A stretch of 37,485 bases of DNA from Erysipelotrichaceae bacterium (GCA_017397025.1 JAFQKG010000183.1:1-37485), one strand, 5' to 3'; counted from the first letter of the stretch, positions 7,900 to 15,122 are shown. Notes: generated from the sequence alone by a model not told the origin. Numbers and translations: made by a program.

Positions 7900-8739
7900 T
7901 TAATGATAGAAACCATTGTTTTTTACGGCGAAATAGTCTTTCATCACTTCTGATGAGCCGAATTCATCACGAATGTTTTCCATTTCATCCGCAAATTCTT
8001 CTAAAGTGATACCAAGCTCTTCACAGATCTCTTCAGCTGAGTAATCATCAATGAGAAATTTGATGATATCTCTTTGGGTTTTAGTGAAACTAAACTCTTT
8101 CTGCAGTTCATTGACGACCAGATCTCCATCATCACACATATCTTCCTCATGATTGACAGTATATGAGATGACATTGATCAGTGAATCATCGTCTTCATCC
8201 CCATAATTCCCATCGATTGGAACCATACTGGAACCTCTGAATGCCTTTTGAGACATATCCAATGCATCAGTTGTGATGTTACAGATTTCAGCCAACTCTT
8301 TATAGGACAAATTACGCTCTGTTCCCTGATGATAGTAAGCATCTAGGCGGAAGATCTTAGCAATTTGGTCCCACATATAGTCTGGGATTCGAATCGTTTT
8401 ATCATGCTGGCGGATATCTCTTACGATTGCCTGGCGAATCCAAGGCACAGCAAATGTCGAAAGTCTGAATCCGCTATGTACATCAAATTTATCTAATGCT
8501 CTCATGAATCCAACAACACCTGTCTGGAACAGATCTTCGTCGTTGAGAGCCCATGTTTTTCCTTTGTGTCGTTTGACACAGCTACGTACTAATTTGAAAT
8601 TCGATTTGATAATCAAGTCTCTTACTTCTGCAACCACTTCAGGATCAGCAGAATAATGATAAAGCAACAGGTACTGAAGTTCTTCATCTTTCGATAATAC
8701 TCCATGTTCATTGATACAGTCTCTAAGCGCAGCGTTCAT
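7900..8739 (-). CDS. RNA polymerase sigma-70-family factor, mobile-element type
   Basis: 279 residues. Region 2 is clear at about residues 45-115: a core-binding NFKLVRSCVKRHKG, the LNDEDLFQTGVVGFMRALDKFD helix, and the promoter-melting/-10 segment RLSTFAVPWIRQAIVRDIRQ. A region-3-like part follows (SYKELAEICNITTDAL), and a weaker region-4-like part lies near 215-260 (FTKTQRDIIKFLIDDYSAEEICEELG, shown in part). It resembles group 3/SigF-like factors more than ECF factors. It may direct transcription of element genes. The promoter is covered by two inverted-repeat operators, so its expression is probably tightly repressed. Ribosome site GAGAGGA, start ATG at 8739. Confidence 0.85.
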   Translation of the reverse strand: MNAALRDCINEHGVLSKDEELQYLLLYHYSADPEVVAEVRDLIIKSNFKLVRSCVKRHKGKTWALNDEDLFQTGVVGFMRALDKFDVHSGFRLSTFAVPWIRQAIVRDIRQHDKTIRIPDYMWDQIAKIFRLDAYYHQGTERNLSYKELAEICNITTDALDMSQKAFRGSSMVPIDGNYGDEDDDSLINVISYTVNHEEDMCDDGDLVVNELQKEFSFTKTQRDIIKFLIDDYSAEEICEELGITLEEFADEMENIRDEFGSSEVMKDYFAVKNNGFYH

Positions 8740-8762
8740 ATTGATGTCCTCTCTTTCTTAAT

Positions 8763-8811
8763 AATATGGTATTCCCCATATTCGCTTTTGTCAATATGGT
8801 TTTACCATATT
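8763..8811. promoter_or_regulatory. Paired operators over the sigma-factor promoter
   Basis: Two inverted repeats AATATGG-n-CCATATT occur at 8763-8782 (six-base spacer) and 8793-8811 (five-base spacer), centres about 30 bp or three helical turns apart. On the minus strand TTGACA (8794-8789), a 17-base spacer and TACCAT (about 8771-8766) form a promoter for the sigma gene. One operator overlaps the -35 box and the other the -10 box, the layout expected for a dimeric repressor binding cooperatively. The repressor gene is not identifiable in the window. Confidence 0.7.
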
Positions 8812-8978
8812 TTGCCAAAAATTGACATCCATAAATCCACGCTGTTCAATTTTTTGCCATGTCCCAATAACAAAGACTTAGGTACCCCTAAAAGCGCTCA
8901 GAAAGCGTTTAAACCGCATTTTTTCATTTTTTGACAAAAATTCGCAAGAATTAATCTTGTTTTTGGCATTTTTCCATG
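8812..8978. other. AT-rich noncoding spacer with inverted repeats
   Basis: No coding frame. It contains CTTAGG/CCTAA (about 8878-8891), AAAGCG repeated at 8891 and 8902, and an imperfect inverted repeat around ACAAAAATTC...GAATT (about 8933-8952). I assign no function. A protein-binding or replication/transfer site is possible. Confidence 0.3.
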
Positions 8979-9012
8979 AAAAAAGGGACTTAGAACGAAA
9001 ATTCTAAGCCCT
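8979..9012 (-). terminator. Intrinsic terminator of the 9037-9567 gene
   Basis: On the minus strand GGGCTTAGAA pairs with TTCTAAGTCC over a short TTTTCG loop, followed by a T6 run. It lies 25 bases past the stop codon. Confidence 0.85.
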
Positions 9013-9036
9013 ACTTCGATTAATAATATTTTTTTA

Positions 9037-9567
9037 TTAGTTTGCTCGGTTGCCCCAAATCTTCTGAAGCAAATCATGGATGTCCATCTCTTCGATTTGA
9101 GAGATTTCTACCCCTTCTTCCAGGACCATATGAAGGATGGAGTCCGCATAGTACTCAAAAGATTCATTGCTTTCTGCCTTCAAATAGCATTCCAGTGCGA
9201 TATCACTGATTCTCAATGCATCTTGGTGAGTCAGTTCATTTCCAAAGCGGATCGCACGATATCTGAAATAGCTTCTCCAAAACCAGATATCATCCTCGCA
9301 GAAATACTCGTTCAGATTTTCGTAGCTTCTATCTTTCAGATCTTGATTGAAAGCTTTCAAACAGAGATGGAAAACCATTTGTTTGATTGCAGCCTGTACT
9401 TCTGAATCTTGGCTTGCATCATTGTCTGTGAATGTAACAGTTAGGTTATCAGGATCGATTTTTGCGATGACCTTCCCTTCTTCAGTCACTTCACAGGCTT
9501 CAACATACCATTTGTTGTTTTTCGGATCATAGCAATCCGTTGTTGCTAAACTTACTTTTTTACTCAT
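9037..9567 (-). CDS. Unknown element-encoded protein
   Basis: 176 residues from the ATG at 9567, chosen because AAGGAG lies eight bases upstream; a longer frame to 9585 has no ribosome site. The protein is acidic and soluble, with an N-terminal beta-like part (residues 1-50) and a helical remainder rich in Asp, Glu, Tyr and Trp (WFWRSYFRYRAIRF near residue 95). No motif is recognised. It follows the unknown 9624-10085 gene but is separated from it by a strong hairpin with a T-run, so it may be expressed at a lower level or from its own promoter. Codon style matches the other element genes. Confidence 0.65.
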   Translation of the reverse strand: MSKKVSLATTDCYDPKNNKWYVEACEVTEEGKVIAKIDPDNLTVTFTDNDASQDSEVQAAIKQMVFHLCLKAFNQDLKDRSYENLNEYFCEDDIWFWRSYFRYRAIRFGNELTHQDALRISDIALECYLKAESNESFEYYADSILHMVLEEGVEISQIEEMDIHDLLQKIWGNRAN

Positions 9568-9584
9568 ATTCTTTTCTCCTTGCA

Positions 9585-9609
9585 AAAAGCCGTGGTCACG
9601 ATGACCACG
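9585..9609 (-). terminator. Intercistronic terminator/attenuator
   Basis: On the minus strand CGTGGTCA and TGACCACG pair perfectly around a TCG loop and are followed by GCTTTTT. It falls between two co-oriented element genes and would reduce read-through into the 9037-9567 gene. Confidence 0.75.
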
Positions 9610-9623
9610 ACCTCCTATTTTCT

Positions 9624-10085
9624 CTAAAATGGCAGTTCCTCTTGGAACTCGACGCAGACAAAGTGCTTGATGAAATCACCATAACAGACGATTGTATCAC
9701 CACTATGGTCATCGAAGTCATACTCGATGACTCCATTTAAGTGATAATTATCAAAATCCTGTTTGAATTTGTTGATGTCTTTTTTCTTCCAGCAATCATC
9801 AACAAATTGCAGATAAGGATAATAGAACATTCCACATGAACCCATGGATACAACTTTATTGAACAGAAAATTCATCAAGTTTCCGGTTTCATTGATTTGT
9901 GGTCTTACCACTATGTCCTTCAAATGCTCATAAGCAAAATCAGCCACATCATCCTTATCACAGCTATCATACGCCTCCATCGTGTAGAACGGAGTCTTAA
10001 TCGTGATTTTGATATCGACCTCATTCTCGACGAATGATGAGTCGCATAACACTTCGACCCTTACAGACTGAACATCTTTCAGCAT
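9624..10085 (-). CDS. Unknown element-encoded protein
   Basis: 153 residues, acidic, no membrane segment or signal. It starts with a strand-rich part (VRVEVLCDSS, then VDIKITIKTPFYT) and ends with a second strand-rich part (GVIEYDFDDHSGDTIVCY), with a Tyr/Phe-rich centre. I recognise no family. Its stop and the primase-like gene start are ordered in the same transcript, only four bases separating the upstream stop (10090) from this start (10085), so it is very probably co-transcribed with the primase-like gene. Confidence 0.6.
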   Translation of the reverse strand: MLKDVQSVRVEVLCDSSFVENEVDIKITIKTPFYTMEAYDSCDKDDVADFAYEHLKDIVVRPQINETGNLMNFLFNKVVSMGSCGMFYYPYLQFVDDCWKKKDINKFKQDFDNYHLNGVIEYDFDDHSGDTIVCYGDFIKHFVCVEFQEELPF

Positions 10086-10089
10086 AGAA

Positions 10090-11223
10090 TCACCCTTTCT
10101 TCTTTTCCAAGGCTTTGTCTCGCCTCATTTTTCTTGCAAGAAACCAATCATCGATTCCTTTATAAGCAGGATCCCATATCATCTGTTCTCCTTTGAATCC
10201 TACTCCAGAAACCATCTTGCCTATTCTTTTGATTGCTTTCTCGACATATTCATTGGTCTTATAATCCATGTCGAAATACAGCTCGATCTTCTCACAGCCA
10301 TGATTTTTCAAGAAGACAAGTTCTTCCTCCAGATTGCCGCAGGCATTCACACCAGGGATTGCAATAAAGTATTTCCCTGAAAGTTCAGAAGCAACATCTG
10401 CTTTTAGTGGTCCTTCTGTCATACACACAACTTTAGGGATGACCATTTTGCCATCTTGCCAGAAATTTCTGGTGTAATGGATCTTGTTGCAATCGCCAAC
10501 AGAGACACCGTTCTTCTTGTTGATTGAAGATAGAAAGATATATCTAGTATCTCCTTTGTCCATTCGGATCTGGCAGCAGGATATCCTCATTCTTTCACCC
10601 TCATGGCTTACGATTGGAATGATAAAACCGTTGTTTGGAAGGTTAAACTCGATCTCATCGAACAGCTCATTATCTGTTGCGACATCGTATTTGACATTTC
10701 CAAATACTCCCGGAACACCTTTAACAGTGTCAGATGTTGAATTGTAAAACAGTTTGGGTATACCTTTGAAGACCTTTTCTGCAGATGGAATAGAACTGCA
10801 GGACGCATAACGACCTTTGACTGATTGGGATGACAATCCTCGTTCAATCAAATTATCATAGTGTTTTTGATTCAATTCTCCCGCATTGATCATGCGCATA
10901 TAAACTGCGCTGCGGACCATTGGCGAAGCAGTCTCGATTTCTTTGGTATACACTTTTTTGATGACAGGAACAGCGCTGTCACAGAGTTCTGCATAAGCTG
11001 CATCTCTGGTTATTCCTCTTAATTTAGAATGGAGAGCGACCGCACTGCCAGACCAGTCACATGCAGGACACCTGCATACGCCTTTTGCCAGATTGATATT
11101 GAATTTCCATGTTCGATTGCACTCAGGACAGTTTCGAACTGTCGCTGAGCTTCCACGAATCCTCAAATCCTCCTCTGAATAATTAAGAGCAATGACCTTT
11201 TCCATCAAAACTTCATTACTCAT
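10090..11223 (-). CDS. CHC2-zinc/Toprim primase-like protein
   Basis: 377 residues. A zinc ribbon is formed by Cys32-x2-Cys35 and Cys52-x2-Cys55 (CPEC and CPAC), as in the N-terminal zinc-binding domain of DnaG-type primases. A Toprim domain follows at about 265-345, with the acidic TEGPLKADVA motif and YFDMD. The helicase part of phage primase-helicases is absent, and the RNA-polymerase part is hard to see, so this is a short mobile-element primase-like protein that may prime element replication after transfer. The ATG at 11223 follows AAAGGA. It heads the operon of two downstream unknown genes. Confidence 0.82.
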   Translation of the reverse strand: MSNEVLMEKVIALNYSEEDLRIRGSSATVRNCPECNRTWKFNINLAKGVCRCPACDWSGSAVALHSKLRGITRDAAYAELCDSAVPVIKKVYTKEIETASPMVRSAVYMRMINAGELNQKHYDNLIERGLSSQSVKGRYASCSSIPSAEKVFKGIPKLFYNSTSDTVKGVPGVFGNVKYDVATDNELFDEIEFNLPNNGFIIPIVSHEGERMRISCCQIRMDKGDTRYIFLSSINKKNGVSVGDCNKIHYTRNFWQDGKMVIPKVVCMTEGPLKADVASELSGKYFIAIPGVNACGNLEEELVFLKNHGCEKIELYFDMDYKTNEYVEKAIKRIGKMVSGVGFKGEQMIWDPAYKGIDDWFLARKMRRDKALEKKKG

Positions 11224-11511
11224 ATTTCTAAATCCTTTCCATTGGGATCACTGTCGAATATCGCAGTAATATGTAGGATTGTCGCTGCAGCTATTCTTAG
11301 GCTTCCAATTTCACCATGCCTTTCTAAACCTTACAAATAGATGCATAAAGATTTCGTACTCAGCATGATAAAAATTATTTTTACAATCAAACTTTTCAGC
11401 TTTCTTATCCATACGAACAAAATCTTAATTCACTGTTTGTATAACATAAAAAAAACCCATGATTTCTCAGGGGTATAAAATGATATACTTGATTTAGTGA
11501 GGTGTGAATTG
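11224..11511. other. Divergent intergenic region at the edge of the element genes
   Basis: 288 bases between the outward-pointing primase-like gene and the plus-strand 11512 gene. It is AT-rich, contains a possible -10 box TATACT (11484-11489) for the plus gene, and shows no tRNA, no integrase gene and no direct repeat that I can identify as an attachment site. Confidence 0.4.
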
Positions 11512-11991
11512 ATGTCCGATGTAAAAAACTATCAAAAACATTTACTTCATATTTATCAAAATTTATATTCGTCTCGTTTGCTTCCGATTGAAGCAAGAGT
11601 GAAACCCGTAAAAAAACTTGTCAACTACTTCAAAAAGAATCTAACTGAAGAAGTTGAGAAAGAAAACAAAGAAGTTCTAGAAGCGCAGCAGCTGCTGTAT
11701 GAGACTCTTTCAGAAGCGATGCATTTTGAAAGTTCTTATAATCTGCTATATGCTGCTTTCAGTAAAGCAAGAGATCAGCTAAGACATGATCCAGAGCAGT
11801 TTGGCGGATTTGGCGATTTGCTAGAACAAATTCCATGCAAATCACCCGAAGAATCGATCATCTATCTTCTTTCAAAAGATGAAGCAAGCGTTGATTTTCT
11901 TGTCCGCTTGTATCTTGCAGAGCACAATGCTATCCTCCACCCTGAAGTCTTGCGCAATAATCGCAAAATGTTTGATGACCTTGACTTTTAG
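11512..11991 (+). CDS. Unknown small helical protein beside the repeat RNA
   Basis: 159 residues from the ATG at 11512, chosen for the GAGGTG ribosome site seven bases upstream; GTG (11497) and TTG (11509) are poorer alternatives. The protein is soluble and predicted almost entirely helical, with an early basic stretch (ARVKPVKKLVNYFKKN) and an acidic Glu-rich stretch after it, then LEQIPCKSPEESIIYLLSKDEASVD in part. No family is recognised. It is the only plus-strand gene in this area and is convergent with the long repeat RNA, their terminators lying back to back. Whether it works with that RNA cannot be told from sequence. Confidence 0.7.
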   Translation: MSDVKNYQKHLLHIYQNLYSSRLLPIEARVKPVKKLVNYFKKNLTEEVEKENKEVLEAQQLLYETLSEAMHFESSYNLLYAAFSKARDQLRHDPEQFGGFGDLLEQIPCKSPEESIIYLLSKDEASVDFLVRLYLAEHNAILHPEVLRNNRKMFDDLDF

Positions 11992-12025
11992 GTTTCTGTC
12001 TTTACTCACCATATATATTACTGAA

Positions 12026-12055
12026 ACAGGAGAAATCGAACTCTCCTGTTTTTTT
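12026..12055 (+). terminator. Terminator of the 11512 gene
   Basis: ACAGGAGA pairs with TCTCCTGT over an eight-base loop and runs into T7. It ends 13 bases before the oppositely oriented terminator of the repeat RNA. Confidence 0.88.
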
Positions 12056-12067
12056 GTCTATAAACAC

Positions 12068-12096
12068 AAAAAAGCCTCAGCTTTTCAGCCAAGGCT
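12068..12096 (-). terminator. Intrinsic terminator of the repeat RNA
   Basis: On the minus strand AGCCTTGGC pairs with GCTGAGGCT over TGAAAA (nine pairs, two G-U), followed directly by a T6 run. Confidence 0.88.
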
Positions 12097-12129
12097 ATAA
12101 TTTATCTGCAATTTCCTTTCGTCTTCCGC

Positions 12130-13900
12130 CGGATTCAATCCCTACAGCTGCTTCCTCCGACTCACCTTTGTCTTTCGACTTCCTTAGGCCATCCGTTCCT
12201 CGGCTTTCACCGTCTCACTTCAACTTTCTTCCTCCGCTTCTTTCGCATTCTTTCGTTTGCGCCAGGTTTGGATTCTGACTACTCAACCTCTGTTTCTGAT
12301 TTTCCCACATCTTCCTGACTCCGTCTCACAGTGACTTTATCAGTGCTCGTTCTCTTCTTTCGATTCGAACGTCTTCCCCGTTACCTTTTGCCTGATTTCT
12401 CGTGCATTCCTTCACGGTTCTGGTACTCACACTTACTGTATGTTTCTTTTTGCCCCTCCCTGATTCGCTCCCACAGCTGTTCCTCAGGTGCTTGTTTCCA
12501 GATTTCTCTTTCCACACTTTCCATTTCCCTGTAGCTTTCTTTCGTCCGCTTTCGTTCAACTTCCGGCTACTCAGCTTTCTGTTTCTTCCTTTCTGTTCTT
12601 CTCGTTTCAACCTCACAGCGGTCTTCACGATGCATCCTTTCCACTTTCGTTTTCAGGACGTCCCCGTTACCTTTTGCCTGATCTCTCATGCATCCCTTCA
12701 CGGTTCTCTTACTTGGCACTACTGATGGTTTCTTTTCGTTCTACCCTGCTTCGCTCCCGCAGCGGTTCCACAGGTGATTCCCTTTTGAATTTCTTCTCTG
12801 GGACCAATGCATTGCTTTCGTTTTCTTTCGTCCACTTCCACTTTAGCATCTCACTACTCAGCTTACTGCTTCTTCCGTTCCTTTTCTTTCCAGTTTCATC
12901 TCACAGTGACTCCTCTGGTGTGCGATTTGGCTTTCACCTCATCGCTTTCCCCTTTCTCTTTGACCTGATTTCTCATGTCTTTGATCCAGGTTTTTGTACT
13001 TGGCTTCCTGTTTGTTTCCTTTCACTCTGCTCTGATTCACTCCCACAGCTGTTCCTCAGATGATTCCCTTATGCCTTCGCTTTCGGGACTTTCTGCTTCC
13101 ATTCCACTTTCTTTCGTTCGTGTTCTGTCCGCTTCATGCTATTCAGCTCTCTGTGTTTTCCTTTCCACTCTTCCTAGGTTCGCCTCACAGCGGTTACCCC
13201 CAGTGCACGTCTCAGCTTTCGCTTCCTCGTTTTCCCCTTTCTTTTTGACCTGATCTCTCATGTCATTCTTCTAGGTTCTTGTACTCGGCTTCCTGTTTGT
13301 TTCCTTTCGCTCTACCCTGTTTTACTCCCACAGCCGTTTGACAGGTGATTCCTTTCGAATTTCTCCTTCAGGACGATTGCATGACTTCCGTTTTCTTTCG
13401 TCCACTTCCGTTTTAGCAATTCGCTACTCAGCTTCTGTTTCTTCCGTTCTCTTCTTCCCGGTTTTGTCTTACAGTGACTTTTCCAGTGCTTCAGTTCTTC
13501 CTTTCGGTTTCACTGTGTTCCACCTTATCTTCCATCTGGTTTCCCATATTTCTTTTCAGGCTTCTGATACTTGGCTTTCTGTTTGTTTCCTTTCATCCTT
13601 CCCGATTTCACTCCCACAGCTGTTTCACCGGTGCTTCCCTCTGTCCACTTCCTTGCGTCTGTTTCTTTGTCGGGATTGTCTGCGAACTTTCCACTTTCTT
13701 TCGTCCGTTTCATTTCGCTTCTGATTACTTGGCTTTCTGACTTTCTTTTCCCTTCTTCTCGATTTACCCTGTCAGCGGTTCAATCGAAATTTGTTTCCTC
13801 TTTAGTACAGCCTGTTGCCATGCTTTCCATTAGATTCTGGTACTCAGCATCCTGCAATTCCTTTCTCCAGCACTCTTTCGCCTCACAGCGGCTACTTTAA
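12130..13900 (-). repeat. Degenerate tandem array, nested 143/286/572-bp periods
   Basis: Plus-strand anchor B (CTCCCACAGCTGTT-like) occurs at about 12138 (degenerate), 12467, 12753, 13039, 13324 and 13610; the last five are spaced 286, 286, 285 and 286. Anchor A (CTCACAGYG-like) occurs at about 12325, 12612, 12900, 13184, 13468, 13769 and 13882. A and B alternate every 136-149 bases, so the 286-bp unit is itself two related halves. Successive A copies alternate between a TGAC and a CGGT ending, and B copies between CTG and CGG/CCG, which gives a 572-bp order above that. A third anchor, TTTCTTTCGTCC-like, at 12535, 12821, 13106, 13391 and 13693 confirms the spacing. Copies are heavily diverged, so the array is old, and its ends (before 12320 and after 13770) are most degraded. 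Confidence 0.88.
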
Positions 13901-14002
13901 TGCTTCAGCATTTTCCTTTCGGACTTTAGCTGATTTCCCATGGCTTGCGCTTTAGGTTCAGGTTACTTGGCATTAGGATTTTTCTCTTTCGATCTTTATC
14001 CT

Positions 14003-14033
14003 AGCTGTTTTTCTTGGTGTTTCCCAAGCAGCT
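14003..14033 (-). other. 5'-terminal hairpin of the repeat RNA
   Basis: From the predicted start the RNA reads AGCUG CUUGG, a GAAACA loop, CCAAG, five A bases and CAGCU. That is a ten-pair stem with an A5 bulge starting at the first transcribed base. Such a 5' hairpin could protect the RNA from decay. Confidence 0.7.
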
Positions 14034-14038
14034 CGCTT

Positions 14039-14067
14039 ATAATATCAGGCAAAAATACAACTGTCAA
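14039..14067 (-). promoter_or_regulatory. Strong sigma-A promoter of the repeat RNA
   Basis: Minus strand TTGACA (14067-14062, perfect -35), 17-base spacer, TATTAT (14044-14039, five of six). The predicted start is at about 14033. Confidence 0.87.
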
Positions 14068-14070
14068 CAG

Positions 14071-14107
14071 TTTTTTTAACATTTTTTGGATTTTTTTAAT
14101 ATTTTTT
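14071..14107 (-). promoter_or_regulatory. Phased A-tracts (UP-element-like) before the repeat RNA
   Basis: On the minus strand four A-runs of six or seven bases begin every ten or eleven bases (plus-strand T-runs 14071-14077, 14082-14087, 14091-14097, 14102-14107), ending three bases from the -35 box. Helically phased A-tracts bend DNA and bind the RNA polymerase alpha subunit, so this should raise promoter strength, as at rRNA promoters. Confidence 0.75.
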
Positions 14108-14185
14108 GAATGAAATCGCTTTCTTTTGAACAATTCTATCCAAATCCTCTTTTTCGAAGGCGACCCATCGTTTCAGCAAGAAAAA

Positions 14186-14208
14186 AAGGAGCTTTATAGA
14201 CTCCTTCT
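14186..14208 (-). terminator. Terminator downstream of the YesL-like gene
   Basis: On the minus strand AAGGAG pairs with CTCCTT over TCTATAAAG, followed by T7. It lies about 220 bases after the YesL-like stop codon. Confidence 0.65.
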
Positions 14209-14276
14209 ATAAGATAACCATTCACAATCATCACATACAGAATTCATCACCATTTCCTACAATTTACATTCTTCTG

Positions 14277-14387
14277 TTACCTATCGTTTGGAAAGAAGAT
14301 TACTGATGAAATCAATAATGCAATGAAAGCTATTATCAACTCTTGATTCGACTCCTTGACTCCATGCGAAAACCAAAAAACAAGCAC
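14277..14387 (-). CDS. Possible small hydrophobic peptide or gene remnant
   Basis: An open frame between the YesL-like gene and the terminator reads ...WPFVLVFWFSHGVKE, then ELIIAFIALLISSVIFF, ending NDR at 14277, with two hydrophobic stretches. The only start I see is a GTG at 14387 without a ribosome site, and an in-frame stop lies just upstream. It may be a decayed membrane protein end or a small membrane peptide. Low certainty. Confidence 0.2.
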   Translation of the reverse strand: MLVFWFSHGVKESNQELIIAFIALLISSVIFFPNDR

Positions 14388-14425
14388 AAACGGCCAACTT
14401 ATTTCAGATGTTGATTATTTTCAGA

Positions 14426-15040
14426 TTACAAATGTATTTTTTCTTTAAATCGTTCAAATGTTTTCGGTAAAAACTGCCACTGAAGATAAGAAAGAATCCC
14501 TGGAGAAAGGACAAGAAGCTGCATCATGAAAAGGAAAAACAAGCCCGGAATCGCCAGATTCAACAGAAGCATCATTAGTGCTTCATATGGGCATTTTAAA
14601 CCAAATTGGAGTGCACACAAGATTGTATTCTTCACTCCAGCTGTCAACTCTTCCGCAACAAGTACAAAACTCATTGTCATTTCAAACACAACAACCATCA
14701 AACTGATAGTGACAATTGTCATGCCTGCCATCTGGACCCAGTTCTCAGAACCTCCATAAAACAAAAGATCAAAGCACAAAACAAAAATGATTATCAGATT
14801 CATTAACCAAATAAGCGTGGATTGTTTAAAGTGTTTTTTAAACGCCGCAAAAAAACTAGTAAAGATTTTTTTCTCACCTTCACAAACGTAGCATTTCATC
14901 GCTTTGTGCATCGCCGTCATGGACGCTCCTAATGTGATGACTGGAATACTGCAGATAATCCCAAGAAATCCAAGCACTAGCATATATGTGACCTTCTCAC
15001 TCCATGTCGCAAGAAAATCATTGTTTTTCTTCTTTGTCAT
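14426..15040 (-). CDS. YesL-family (DUF624) membrane protein
   Basis: 204 residues with five or so hydrophobic segments (about residues 17-42, 72-95, 104-128, 152-172 and a last one near 178). The N-terminal LGFLGIICSIPVITLGASMTA (shown in part; start LGFLGIICSIPVITLGA) and the short Cys-containing YVCEGE loop are typical of the YesL/DUF624 family, found near sugar-use genes and sensor kinases in Firmicutes; the biochemical role is unknown. The start has an AAAGAGG ribosome site. The upstream operon's terminator is only about 50 bases away, so it probably has its own promoter (possible TACAAT -10 box near 15070). Confidence 0.8.
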   Translation of the reverse strand: MTKKKNNDFLATWSEKVTYMLVLGFLGIICSIPVITLGASMTAMHKAMKCYVCEGEKKIFTSFFAAFKKHFKQSTLIWLMNLIIIFVLCFDLLFYGGSENWVQMAGMTIVTISLMVVVFEMTMSFVLVAEELTAGVKNTILCALQFGLKCPYEALMMLLLNLAIPGLFFLFMMQLLVLSPGILSYLQWQFLPKTFERFKEKIHL

Positions 15041-15090
15041 TAGTTAGCCTCTTTTCATTACAAGATGTATTGTAACACATTTATTTTATA

Positions 15091-15115
15091 TAAAAACAGC
15101 CCTTGCGGACTGTTT
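15091..15115 (-). terminator. Terminator of the uvrA-osmC operon
   Basis: On the minus strand AAACAGTCC pairs with GGGCTGTTT over GCAA, followed by TTAT. It starts eight bases beyond the OsmC-family stop. Confidence 0.85.
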
Positions 15116-15122
15116 CTCTTTC

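Larger units (their letters stand above)
12068..14033 (-). ncRNA. Predicted 1.97-kb long noncoding RNA built from tandem repeats
   Basis: Seen in the sequence: a promoter (TTGACA 14067-14062, 17 bases, TATTAT 14044-14039), a predicted start near A14033, and an intrinsic terminator ending at 12068. Between them no frame stays open. The longest minus-strand frame is about 100 codons of Lys/Arg/Glu-rich low-complexity sequence, and the repeat period (about 286 bp) is not divisible by three, so frames cannot be conserved from copy to copy. The RNA strand is about 70% purine in lines I counted and rich in GAAA-type turns. GC is about 45-50%, above the very AT-rich promoter region beside it. The 5' end folds into a hairpin and repeat half-units share a small bulged hairpin. 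It matches none of the large bacterial RNAs I know (OLE, GOLLD, ROOL, HEARO, IMES, raiA). Existence of the transcript is inferred but well supported; function is unknown. Confidence 0.8.

Noticed and set aside
11300-11330. tRNA-Leu-like fragment (TGGTGAAATTGG on the minus strand) as an attachment remnant
   Set aside because: Only about 12 bases match, with no stem or further tRNA sequence, so chance is a sufficient explanation.
12054-13900. Several overlapping open frames of 60-190 codons on both strands in the repeat region
   Set aside because: They are Ser/Phe/Leu-rich on one strand and Lys/Arg/Glu-rich on the other, purely from base composition. The repeat period is not divisible by three, no ribosome sites fit, and no frame is kept between copies.
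12130-13900. CRISPR array
   Set aside because: Repeats are about 143/286 bp and degenerate throughout, with no short identical repeats and unique spacers, and no cas genes nearby.
12068-14033. Retron or diversity-generating element
   Set aside because: No reverse transcriptase is encoded anywhere in the window.
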